Source: CAMLHU01 sp031393795
GTDB lineage: Bacteria; Gemmatimonadota; Gemmatimonadetes; Gemmatimonadales; GWC2-71-9
DNA: 14,832 nt
NCBI GenBank assembly: GCA_031393795.1
Contig: JANMWE010000087.1
Span: 1-14,832 of the forward strand
Reading direction: 5' to 3'
Numbering within the stretch: position 1 is the stretch's first letter; the number at the start of each line of letters is the position of its first letter. The position numbers were made by a program, and so were the translations under genes. This document shows positions 6,625 to 13,235 of the stretch, piece by piece. The notes beneath the pieces are model-generated. The model made no database searches, had not been told where the DNA came from, and saw nothing but the letters and a program-made list of their open reading frames with translations.

Positions 6625-8342
6625 TCCGTCAGCTCCAAATCTAACGCCTCGGCGACCGCGTCGAGGGCGGGATCCTTGGCCCGGAGGTGCTGCAGCCGTT
6701 CGGCGCGGTCGGAGGCGTCGGTGCGGCGCTTCGGGCGGGGCGCCGCCGCCCCGCCGCCGTCCGCCGGGGGCCGCACTTCGAAGCGGACCGGGGCCCCGAC
6801 CCGCTCCCCGATGACCCGCTCGACCACGTCGCGCATCCGCTCGAGGGTCTCCGCGTGCATCTGATTGTCCTCTTTGAGCGCCACTGCCACGATCGGCGGG
6901 GCGACCTCCACCAGTGCTGTCTCCCCGAGCGCGACGCCGAGAAGTCGCTTGTCGGCCTTGACCGCGTCGACGATCTGGGTCCAGACCGCCTTCAGGGCGA
7001 CGAGGGAGAATTCCATCCCGGGAGCTGACGAGTTCACGAGCGGGGGAGCTGATGGGGGGGCTGACGAGCTGACGAGTTCACGGGCCTTCGGCGCTGGCTC
7101 ATCCGGCTTGGGGACCAGGGCACGCCAGTTCCCTGCCCCCTGCGCGGGAACATCACCGGCCGTCTTGGAGCCCGGCCCACTGGCCGCCGGGCCCACTGGC
7201 CCACTTCCCCCAGCGAGCACCCTTTCCAAGTCCACCACCCGATCCATCATCGCCCAGCGCAGCAAGAGGGTCTCGACCGCCAGGCGCTGGTTGCCGCTGC
7301 GGCGCACGGCGCCTTCGGCCTCGCCGGCGAGCTTGAGCATGCGGAGGAGGTCGCCGGGCTGGAGCCGCGCCTTGAAGCTCTCCAGCATCTGCCTGAAGCC
7401 GTCGGTGAGCCCTTCGGGGCGGGCGCCGAGCTGGACCATGAGGAGGGCACGAAGCGCCTCCTCACAGCCGGAGAGGAATTCGCCGAGGTCGGCACCGGCG
7501 CCGGTGACGCGGTCGACGATGGCAAAGACCCGCCCCGGGTCGCGGTCCACGACGCAGGCGAGCACCTCGCCGTAGACTTCGTCGGCCACGAGGCCGAGGG
7601 TCTCACGGACCTGGGCCGCGGTGACGGGTCCGCCACCGAAGCTGATGCACTGATCGAGCACCGAAAGGGCGTCGCGCATCCCGCCGTCGGCGAAGCGGGC
7701 GATCAGGGTCAGCGCATCGTCGTCGACCTGGAGCTTCTCGGCCTGGACCACGTGGGTGAGCCGCTCGTGGATGGCCACAGGGCCGATGCGCCGGAAGTCG
7801 AACCGCTGCAGCCGCGAGAGGACCGGGGCGGCGGTGTTGGCGATCTTCTGCACTTCGGTGGTGGCGAAGACGAACACGACGCGCGGCGGCGGCTCCTCGA
7901 GGATCTTGAGGAGCGCGTTCCACGCCTCGCGCGTGAGCATGTGCGCTTCATCGACGATGTAGACCTTGTAGTGCCCTTCGGTCGAGGCGGCATACATCGC
8001 CCGCTCGCGGAGGTCCCGGGCGTCGTCGACGCCGCGATTGCTGGCGGCGTCGATCTCGACCACGTCGAGGTTGGCCGAACCGTTCCAGACCCGCTCGCAG
8101 GTGGGGCACTGGCCGCAGGGCTCGCCCGGGGCCACGGCGTCCTGCTTGCGCTCGCAGTTGAGCGCCATCGCCAGGATGCGGGCTGCGGTGGTCTTACCGA
8201 CGCCGCGCGGACCGGTGAGGAGGTAGCCGTGACCGACCCGCCCGGACATGACCGCGCCCCGCAGGACCTGTGCGACGTGATCCTGCACGAGCAGGTCGCC
8301 GAAGGTGCGGGGTCGATATTTGCGGGCGAGGGCGAGGGCCAT
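6621..8342 (-). CDS. dnaX: DNA polymerase III subunits gamma/tau
   Basis: ATPase of the clamp loader that opens the sliding clamp and ties polymerase to helicase. The 573-residue protein starts MALALARKYRPRTFGDLL, the canonical DnaX N-terminus. It has Walker A GPRGVGKT (44-51), a zinc module (Cys63, Cys76, Cys79, Cys82), Walker B IVDEAH (129-134), sensor 1 VFATTE (158-163) and sensor 2 GGMRDALSVLDQ. The usual SRC motif reads SRL at 176-178, keeping the arginine finger but losing the cysteine. Residues about 370-442 are a Pro/Ala/Ser linker built partly from octamer DNA repeats; a C-terminal tau-type domain follows. No ribosome site precedes the ATG: a repeat hairpin ends three bases upstream. 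A C7 run in the linker could allow a short gamma form. Confidence 0.95.
   Translation of the reverse strand: MALALARKYRPRTFGDLLVQDHVAQVLRGAVMSGRVGHGYLLTGPRGVGKTTAARILAMALNCERKQDAVAPGEPCGQCPTCERVWNGSANLDVVEIDAASNRGVDDARDLRERAMYAASTEGHYKVYIVDEAHMLTREAWNALLKILEEPPPRVVFVFATTEVQKIANTAAPVLSRLQRFDFRRIGPVAIHERLTHVVQAEKLQVDDDALTLIARFADGGMRDALSVLDQCISFGGGPVTAAQVRETLGLVADEVYGEVLACVVDRDPGRVFAIVDRVTGAGADLGEFLSGCEEALRALLMVQLGARPEGLTDGFRQMLESFKARLQPGDLLRMLKLAGEAEGAVRRSGNQRLAVETLLLRWAMMDRVVDLERVLAGGSGPVGPAASGPGSKTAGDVPAQGAGNWRALVPKPDEPAPKARELVSSSAPPSAPPLVNSSAPGMEFSLVALKAVWTQIVDAVKADKRLLGVALGETALVEVAPPIVAVALKEDNQMHAETLERMRDVVERVIGERVGAPVRFEVRPPADGGGAAAPRPKRRTDASDRAERLQHLRAKDPALDAVAEALDLELTD
7022..7082. repeat. 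Octamer-word repeat inside the dnaX linker
   Basis: The plus strand reads 8-base words related to GAGCTGAC and GAGTTCAC. A 17-base stretch at 7022-7038 is repeated perfectly at 7066-7082. The tract encodes the disordered Ser/Pro/Ala segment around residues 421-440 (LVSSSAPPSAPPLVNSSAP) in frame, so a repeat that looks intergenic in style has been accommodated in coding sequence. It contains seven G residues (7054-7060). Confidence 0.7.
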
Positions 8343-8345
8343 TGG

Positions 8346-8436
8346 AGGCGGGTAGGCGGGTAGACGGCCAAGCGGGTAGGGGCCTTCGGGAGCGGCGGCG
8401 TTCTACCCGCCTACCCGACCACCCGCCTACCCGCCT
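8346..8436. repeat. Octamer-word palindrome in the dnaX leader
   Basis: Tandem GTAGGCGG words at 8346-8364 are mirrored by inverted words at 8402-8436. Two registers pair perfectly over 16 bases: 8346-8361 with 8421-8436, or 8349-8364 with 8402-8417. In the dnaX mRNA the 3' arm ends three bases before the ATG, where a ribosome site would be expected. The element fills the space between ffs and dnaX. Confidence 0.75.
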
Positions 8437-8445
8437 GAAGAAGTA

Positions 8446-8541
8446 CCCCAGGCACCCCGAAGCTGCACCGGACATCGCTTAGCGCTGCTACCGGCAAGGT
8501 CCTGACGCGATTCACGCGCCGGCGCCCTTCGGACCTGGGGC
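8446..8541 (-). ncRNA. ffs: Bacterial signal recognition particle RNA (4.5S type)
   Basis: The minus strand gives an approximately 96-base hairpin RNA. Its ends pair as CCCCAGG/CCTGGGG (8534-8540 with 8446-8452), followed by CCGAAG/CTTCGG and GCCGG/CCGG(T) segments. The apex has the conserved domain IV core that binds Ffh: GTCAGG (8501-8506) on one side and AGCAGC (8484-8489) then GCTAAGC on the other. With Ffh it targets nascent membrane proteins to FtsY. Location directly upstream of dnaX matches Bacillus-like synteny. The apical loop closed by ACC/GGT reads TTGCC rather than the usual GGAA/GNRA. The ends are inferred from pairing. Confidence 0.88.
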
Positions 8542-8547
8542 GACTCA

Positions 8548-8574
8548 AATATAGCATGGGAGGGGGGAGTGCAA
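8548..8574 (-). promoter_or_regulatory. Probable promoter of ffs (and perhaps dnaX)
   Basis: On the minus strand TATATT (-10; 8548-8553) lies six bases before the first pairing region of the SRP RNA, giving a start near 8541. TTGCAC (-35; 8569-8574) is 15 bases upstream, a short spacing. The -35 falls within the left arm of the palindrome that precedes ybjQ. Confidence 0.5.
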
Positions 8575-8654
8575 GGGACGAGGCGGCGAGAAAGGGCCGA
8601 GCGACAAGGGACTCTCCCCTTTCTCGCTCGCGCGCGCGCTCGTAGCTTGCACTC
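8567..8654. repeat. Palindromic repeat, copy A, upstream of ybjQ
   Basis: GAGTGCAAG (8567-8575) is inverted as CTTGCACTC (8646-8654), and GCGAGAAAGGG (8586-8596) as CCCTTTCTCGC (8617-8627), with a GC-rich spacer. The same blocks in the same order occur as copy B downstream of ybjQ, so the gene sits between two related elements. Confidence 0.75.
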
Positions 8655-8722
8655 TTCCCTCGACCCTTGGACGCCCAATGCCTTTTCCGATCCGCAGTCA
8701 GACCCGGGATCTCCCCCACGAG

Positions 8723-9043
8723 ATGACCACCACGACGTTCGACATACCAGGCTATACGGTGGTCCAGTCCCTGGGGGTAGTGCGCGGCGTGGTCGTCCGC
8801 TCGCGCTCCGTGTTCGGGACCATCGGCGGGAGCATCGAGACGATCTTCGGCGGGAACATCTCGATGTTCACGACGCTGGCCGAGAAGGCCCGGTCCCAGG
8901 CCTTCGAGACCATGCTCCTCCAGGCCCACGAGGCCGGGGGGAATGCGGTGATCGGGATCCGTTACGACGCCAACGAGATCATGAAGGGGGTGACGGAAGT
9001 GCTCTGCTACGGGACGGCGGTGGTGGTAGAACCAGAGGGGTGA
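8723..9043 (+). CDS. YbjQ-family protein (heavy-metal-binding domain family)
   Basis: The only complete plus-strand gene in the window. From ATG 8723 the product is 106 residues, the usual YbjQ length. It has the family pattern: FDIPGYTVVQSLGVVRG at the N-terminus, a glycine-containing segment (GTIGGSIETIFGGN), a helix with EKARSQAFETMLLQAHEAGG, then NAVIGIRYDANEI and a terminal strand (VLCYGTAVVVEPEG). Members form oligomeric rings; a metal-binding role is often annotated but poorly tested. An ATG at 8678 adds 15 residues that do not resemble the family; neither start has a clear ribosome site. It is divergent from ffs and convergent with the M14 peptidase, flanked by related repeats. Confidence 0.85.
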   Translation: MTTTTFDIPGYTVVQSLGVVRGVVVRSRSVFGTIGGSIETIFGGNISMFTTLAEKARSQAFETMLLQAHEAGGNAVIGIRYDANEIMKGVTEVLCYGTAVVVEPEG

Positions 9044-9048
9044 GTGGC

Positions 9049-9143
9049 GAGTGCAAGCAACGAGTTGGTCCAGAGCGAGAAAGCGAGAACGGGATCTCCC
9101 CTTCCTCGCTTTCGACTCTCTCGCCCACTCGCCCCTTGCACTC
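9049..9143. repeat. Palindromic repeat, copy B, between ybjQ and the M14 peptidase
   Basis: GAGTGCAAG (9049-9057) is inverted as CTTGCACTC (9135-9143), with an inner stem AAAGCGAG/CTCGCTTT (9080-9087 with 9105-9112). It begins six bases after the ybjQ stop and ends eleven bases before the peptidase stop on the opposite strand, so it may serve as a bidirectional terminator. It has no T tracts. Confidence 0.7.
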
Positions 9144-9154
9144 GTCCCTCTCGA

Positions 9155-11833
9155 CTATCTCCCTGTCCCGTACAAGAGGGCGTTACTCACCAAGCGGGCC
9201 GGCCCGCGCCAGAAGCCCCGGAAGAGGGGGTCGTCGGCGAACAGGACGACCTTCCCCTGCCCCGAGTTCTCGACCGCGGCGTAGACCGAGCCTTGCACGA
9301 AGCGCTCGGTGTTGGGGAACGCGAAGCCGGAGAGGAGGAGCCCGGTGCCGGTGAAGGCGGCAGGATTGTCCCCTTTGCTCGACGGCTTGAGGAGTTCGCT
9401 GGTGGTGAGCAGGACCGGGAGCTCATCGCGACCGTAGCCCCAGGCGAGCCAGTGTGACCGGTCGAGCGTGGCGCGGAAGATGGCGCCGGGGATCTGGTCG
9501 GGCTTGGTCCCTTGTGGGGCGTTGGGGCTCACGAGCGGCGGCGCGGGGCGTGGCGCTACCATCGTGGTGTCCTTGGCCCCCGCGCTGTCCACGGTGGCCA
9601 CCGTGGTGAGCTCGAGCTCCTTCCGCGCCAGCAGTCCCACCGCGGACCCCCACGCGACCACGAGCCCGCCGTTCTGGACCCAGGCCTTCAGCTTGGTCGC
9701 CCCGGCCTCGCCGAGCTGGCGCCACATCGTGGCGGCACCGCCGTCGGGGATGATGAGGATGTTGTAGTCGCCGAGATCCACCCGCCCGATGGACGCGAGG
9801 TCGATCGGCGTGATCGTCAGTCCGAGCTCACGTTCGACATAGAACCAGGCGTCGCCGAAGCTGGTCTGCCCGATCCCCTCGCCGGCGGCGATGAGGATCT
9901 TCGGGGCGTGGAGCGGGAAGACCGCTTCGCTGCCGACCCCCGTCTGGCCGCTTTCCGGGAACCCCGACTGCGCACCGGTCACGGTCACGCCGAGCTCCCT
10001 GGCCAGGGCGTCGACGCGGGCGTGGAGCGAGTCCGGGTTCCGCGCCACGCGGACCACGAAGGTCCCTTCGGGAAAGGTGACGCCGTCGGCGACCATCGGA
10101 CGGGACGCGGCGCCGACCCGGAACCCCTCGCCCATCAGCCGCATCGCCAGTCGCGCGGCGTTCTCCCCGGCGTTGGCGAAGACGTATGCCGAACGGGCGT
10201 GCGCCGCGGCCCCGCCCACCGGCGCGGGGGAAGAAGCGGCCGGCCGCCCGGTGAGCGCGGGGGCATCTTCGGTCCAGTACGCTTCGACGTCGAACGCGTA
10301 CGGGAGCGACCACGCCGTCACGTCGTAGAATTCGTACCCCTCGGTCGAGGCTTCAGGACCGCGGCGCTGGTTCCGGCGCCACCGGTCGAGCTGGGCCTGG
10401 GCGAAGGCGGAATCGAGGCGGCTCTTCGGTTCAAGGATCGCCGTCGCGAGGCGCGCCTGAGGCTGGGCCAGGTCGACCACATAGCTCCCGACCGGGAAGG
10501 TGCGGCGTTCGAGCGTGCCGGCGCCGGCGTAGCCGTGTGCCTTGAGGCTCGTGAGCGGCTGGGTGAGCTCGGTGACCTCGATCCCCTGGCGCCCGAGGAG
10601 GGTGGCGAGCTGGCGCGCGCGGGCCGGATCGTCGCCCGGCGTGAAGACCACCCGCCGGAGCGCGCGCCCCGCGGCCTCGGACATCCCGCTGGCGCGGAAA
10701 TCGTAGTAGTCGCGGAGCATCTCCTCGTGCCCGGCGGCCGCCGTGACGAGCGTCGCCATCGCGGCGACGTGGTGGTGCGCGATCCCTTCGGCGAAGGTGG
10801 TGATCGACCCGTCGTCCTTGCGGAGGCGGAGCTGGGGACCGCCGTCGGTCTCGAAGGTCATCCCGATGGCGCCGTTGAGCGACGGCCAGCTGTCCCAGTA
10901 GCCGGCATAGTACAGGTCGAAGACGTCGCGCACGTAATAACTCCAGCCGTACCGGTCGAACGCCCCGGCGTTCCCGCGTCCGATCCGTTCCAGCCACTTG
11001 GGCGTGGTGGCGGGGAGGTTGCCGTTGAGGGGAGCGGCGGCCGGCGGGAAGAAGTACTGGGCCGTGGTGCTGTGGAGGTCGGCGCTCACCTGCGGATGCC
11101 AGCGGAGGATCACCCCCGCCAGCGCCCGCGTCTCGGCCTGCGAGAGCGCCAGCACGTCGCGGTTCATGTCGAAGCGATAGTGGTTGAACCGCCCCTGGAT
11201 GCTCCACGGCTCCCGCGACTCGAGCGCGGCGGGGTCGTCGCTCCCGACCGCGACCGAGTTGGACCAGGCCGCGAAGCGCTCATGCCCGTCGGGATTCTGC
11301 GACGGATTGATGAGCACCACGACGTCCTTCAGGATGGCGCGGATCTCGGGATGGTCGCTCGCCAGGAGCTGGTAGGCGGTCATCATCGCCGACTCGAACC
11401 CGGCGGGCTCGTTGCCGTGGATGGAGTGCGTGAGCAGCACCACGGCCGGGGTCCGCCCGGCGATGGCCCGCGCCTCGGCGGCCGAAGTGGTGCGCGGATC
11501 GGCCAGCTTGTCGAGGTCGGCTCGGATCTGGTCGAGCCGCCGGATGTTCTCGGGGCTCGAGATGATCAGGAGCCGCATCACTTTGCCTTCGGCCGTCGTC
11601 CCGATCACCTCGGTCCGGACCCGATCGGGGGCCGCCGCGATGAGCCGGTCGAGCACGCCCTGCTGCTCGAAGTACATCGTCTGGCGCGCGCCGAGCGGGT
11701 GCCCGAGGAGCGAATCGGGACGGGGCACCGCGGCGTTGTAGGGCGCGTAGCGATACCAGTCGAACGCCTGGGCGCCGAGGCGCTGGGGCGCTGAGGAGGC
11801 GACGATGAGGAGGGCAAGGACGAGACGGCGCAT
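9155..11833 (-). CDS. Secreted M14-family zinc carboxypeptidase with C-terminal amidotransferase-like domain
   Basis: An exported 892-residue protein. A signal peptide covers about 1-22 (MRRLVLALLIVASSAPQRLG, then AQ). The M14 domain (about 50-370) has a complete site: zinc ligands in HGNE (His139, Glu142) and DLHS (His254), the substrate-binding pair Asn224-Arg225 (FDMNRD), NPSQNPDG at 177-183, and a catalytic glutamate in MTFETDGG (Glu328). A Rossmann-like class I glutamine-amidotransferase-type region follows at about 644-735 (KILIAAGEGIG, then NILIIPDGG and GGLVVAWGSAVG); no obvious Cys nucleophile is seen, so it is probably structural or binding. Peptide or peptidoglycan trimming outside the cytoplasm is plausible; the substrate is unknown. 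ATG at 11833 was chosen for the signal peptide, because the longer frame runs into yihY. Confidence 0.9.
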   Translation of the reverse strand: MRRLVLALLIVASSAPQRLGAQAFDWYRYAPYNAAVPRPDSLLGHPLGARQTMYFEQQGVLDRLIAAAPDRVRTEVIGTTAEGKVMRLLIISSPENIRRLDQIRADLDKLADPRTTSAAEARAIAGRTPAVVLLTHSIHGNEPAGFESAMMTAYQLLASDHPEIRAILKDVVVLINPSQNPDGHERFAAWSNSVAVGSDDPAALESREPWSIQGRFNHYRFDMNRDVLALSQAETRALAGVILRWHPQVSADLHSTTAQYFFPPAAAPLNGNLPATTPKWLERIGRGNAGAFDRYGWSYYVRDVFDLYYAGYWDSWPSLNGAIGMTFETDGGPQLRLRKDDGSITTFAEGIAHHHVAAMATLVTAAAGHEEMLRDYYDFRASGMSEAAGRALRRVVFTPGDDPARARQLATLLGRQGIEVTELTQPLTSLKAHGYAGAGTLERRTFPVGSYVVDLAQPQARLATAILEPKSRLDSAFAQAQLDRWRRNQRRGPEASTEGYEFYDVTAWSLPYAFDVEAYWTEDAPALTGRPAASSPAPVGGAAAHARSAYVFANAGENAARLAMRLMGEGFRVGAASRPMVADGVTFPEGTFVVRVARNPDSLHARVDALARELGVTVTGAQSGFPESGQTGVGSEAVFPLHAPKILIAAGEGIGQTSFGDAWFYVERELGLTITPIDLASIGRVDLGDYNILIIPDGGAATMWRQLGEAGATKLKAWVQNGGLVVAWGSAVGLLARKELELTTVATVDSAGAKDTTMVAPRPAPPLVSPNAPQGTKPDQIPGAIFRATLDRSHWLAWGYGRDELPVLLTTSELLKPSSKGDNPAAFTGTGLLLSGFAFPNTERFVQGSVYAAVENSGQGKVVLFADDPLFRGFWRGPARLVSNALLYGTGR

Positions 11834-11853
11834 GGAGCTCAAGCGGTAGAGGA

Positions 11854-11880
11854 GGTGCTGGGTGCTGGGTGCTGGGTGCC
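11854..11880. repeat. Tandem heptamer GGTGCTG
   Basis: Nearly four head-to-tail copies of the 7-base word lie in the 70-base gap between yihY and the M14 peptidase, about 20 bases upstream of the peptidase start. No inverted copy is seen here. Confidence 0.75.
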
Positions 11881-11903
11881 GCGCACTGGCGGTCGGCGCG
11901 TAC

Positions 11904-12767
11904 TTACGTGAGGGCCTCGTTGACGGTGCCACCTTCAAGCAGCGCGGATCGCTCGGCCCAGACCTCGGCCACCACGCCACCCAGGAGGAAGACGAGCGAG
12001 GAGTAGTAGGCCCAGAGCACCAGGAAGACGACGGTCTGGAAGCTCCCCCACGCCGAGATGCCGTGCACCCCCGAGGTCGTGGCGAGATAGAGGCCGAAGA
12101 GACGCTTGGCGAGTTCCACGCCAAGCCCCGTGAAGCTGGCGGCGACCATGGCGATACGCCACTGCACCGGCCGCGAGCTGCCGTAGCGATACACCGTCGC
12201 GAAGACGGTGAACGCGAAGAGGAACCCGAGTCCGACGTTCAGCAGTCGACTGGCGTATCCGACCGAGGCGGCGACCCCGGGCAAACGCTCGGTGCTCCAG
12301 GCCTCGGCGGCGGTGAATGCGGCGCTCGCCAGGATGTTGGCCAGGAAGAGCAGCAGGACCATCCCCACCATCACGATGTCCCACGTCTTGTTGAGCAGCA
12401 TCCGCACCAAGAAATGCCGGTCCCGGTGCGCCGGGGCCGCCAGGTGATAGATCCGGTTGAGCGCGGTGCGGAGGGAGGCGAAGAGGCGGGTGCTGAACCA
12501 GACGAAGAGCATCGTGGCGACGATCGAGATCGAGCCGCGGTTCGCCGTGATGGTGCGGAGGAACTGCTGGGCCACCAAGGTGAGGTCGGACGCACCCCCG
12601 GTGCCCGAAGGGGGGAGGAATCGCTCCAGGAGCGGCCCCAGGTCGGCCGGCGCGGCACCGGGTGTCTGCACCAGCGAGGAGATCCCCACGAGGATCAGGA
12701 GGACGAATGGCACACCGGCCAGCAGCGCATCGAAGGTCAGCGCGCTGGCCAGGAACGGCACATTCAC
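11904..12767 (-). CDS. YihY/BrkB-family inner-membrane protein
   Basis: A polytopic membrane protein of the YihY (UPF0761, BrkB) family; old names such as ribonuclease BN are misassignments and no function is settled. From GTG 12767 there are 287 residues with about six hydrophobic segments, including LASALTFDALLAGVPFVLLI at the N-terminus, GSISIVATMLFVWFSTRLFA, IVMVGMVLLLFLANILASAA, LNVGLGFLFAFTVFATVY, IAMVAASFTGLGVELAKRLF and the final FQTVVFLVLWAYYSSLVFLL. The core SALRTALNRIY-type loop (SLRTALNRIYHLAAP) is typical. The true N-terminus is probably longer: the frame stays open upstream with family-like residues (RAAEGWHRSLPGFAQRALIA) to a CTG at 12848. It follows the YtxH-like gene and precedes the M14 peptidase. 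Confidence 0.88.
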   Translation of the reverse strand: MNVPFLASALTFDALLAGVPFVLLILVGISSLVQTPGAAPADLGPLLERFLPPSGTGGASDLTLVAQQFLRTITANRGSISIVATMLFVWFSTRLFASLRTALNRIYHLAAPAHRDRHFLVRMLLNKTWDIVMVGMVLLLFLANILASAAFTAAEAWSTERLPGVAASVGYASRLLNVGLGFLFAFTVFATVYRYGSSRPVQWRIAMVAASFTGLGVELAKRLFGLYLATTSGVHGISAWGSFQTVVFLVLWAYYSSLVFLLGGVVAEVWAERSALLEGGTVNEALT

Positions 12768-12844
12768 CTCACTCGCGGCGATCAGCGCGCGCTGGGCGAA
12801 GCCGGGGAGCGACCGATGCCACCCTTCGGCGGCCCTGAGCGGAC

Positions 12845-13231
12845 TCAGGCGCCCGGCTCCTCGTCGGGGCCGACGGGCGCGGGTGCCCCGCGGCGGCGCG
12901 CGCGCGCGGTGGCGAGCCGGCGTTCCAGCTCTTCGCGCGCCCGGCTCGGGCGCGGCTCGAACTCCTCCTCCTCATCCCCTTCCCCGTCGTCGGCGGCCTC
13001 GGCCAGGGCCTCGCGCAGCTGGCGGCCCTTCTTGCCCGCCGTATCCATCACGTCCTCGAGCTGGTCCTCGGCCAGGTGCTTGAGCTTCCGCACCTTCTTG
13101 CCGATGGACCGCCGCGTGTCGGCCCCGCTCTGGGGCGCGAACAGGAGCCCCATCGCGGCGCCGAGGCCGAGTCCGAAGAGGAACCAGGGGAGCGCACCAC
13201 CGCTCGGAGCGTCGTCGTCGTAACGGGCCAT
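12845..13231 (-). CDS. YtxH-like single-pass membrane protein
   Basis: A small protein of 128 residues from ATG 13231. Residues about 14-32 form one membrane segment (PWFLFGLGLGAAMGLLF), followed by the YtxH hallmark FAPQSGADTRR, then a basic helical stretch and an acidic tail (DDGEGDEEEEFEP) ending in an Arg-rich helix. YtxH proteins are often stress-linked in Firmicutes; the role here is unknown. GGGGGAG lies seven bases before the chosen ATG; an ATG at 13258 would overlap the aldolase gene and lacks this spacing. It starts four bases after the aldolase stop. Confidence 0.8.
   Translation of the reverse strand: MARYDDDAPSGGALPWFLFGLGLGAAMGLLFAPQSGADTRRSIGKKVRKLKHLAEDQLEDVMDTAGKKGRQLREALAEAADDGEGDEEEEFEPRPSRAREELERRLATARARRRGAPAPVGPDEEPGA
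12846..12862 (-). promoter_or_regulatory. Possible ribosome site and CTG start for yihY
   Basis: On the minus strand GAGGAG (12857-12862) lies eight bases before a CTG (12846-12848) that is in frame with yihY and overlaps the YtxH-like stop (CTGA). No ATG, GTG or TTG occurs in frame between here and the GTG at 12767, which lacks a ribosome site. Confidence 0.4.
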
Positions 13232-13235
13232 CGGG

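Noticed and set aside
6621..8342. Classical A-rich frameshift site (A AAA AAG) in dnaX
   Set aside because: No such run is present on the coding strand; only the C7 run was found and reported separately as speculative.
8343..8722. tRNA gene near the SRP RNA
   Set aside because: tRNA-Ser is often found near ffs, but no cloverleaf, TTCGA loop or acceptor pairing was seen.
9512..11794. A 760-codon open frame on the plus strand
   Set aside because: It lies antisense to the M14 peptidase, which has a signal peptide and complete zinc site. The frame is open because high-GC codon use in the real gene removes stops; its translation has no recognisable domain.
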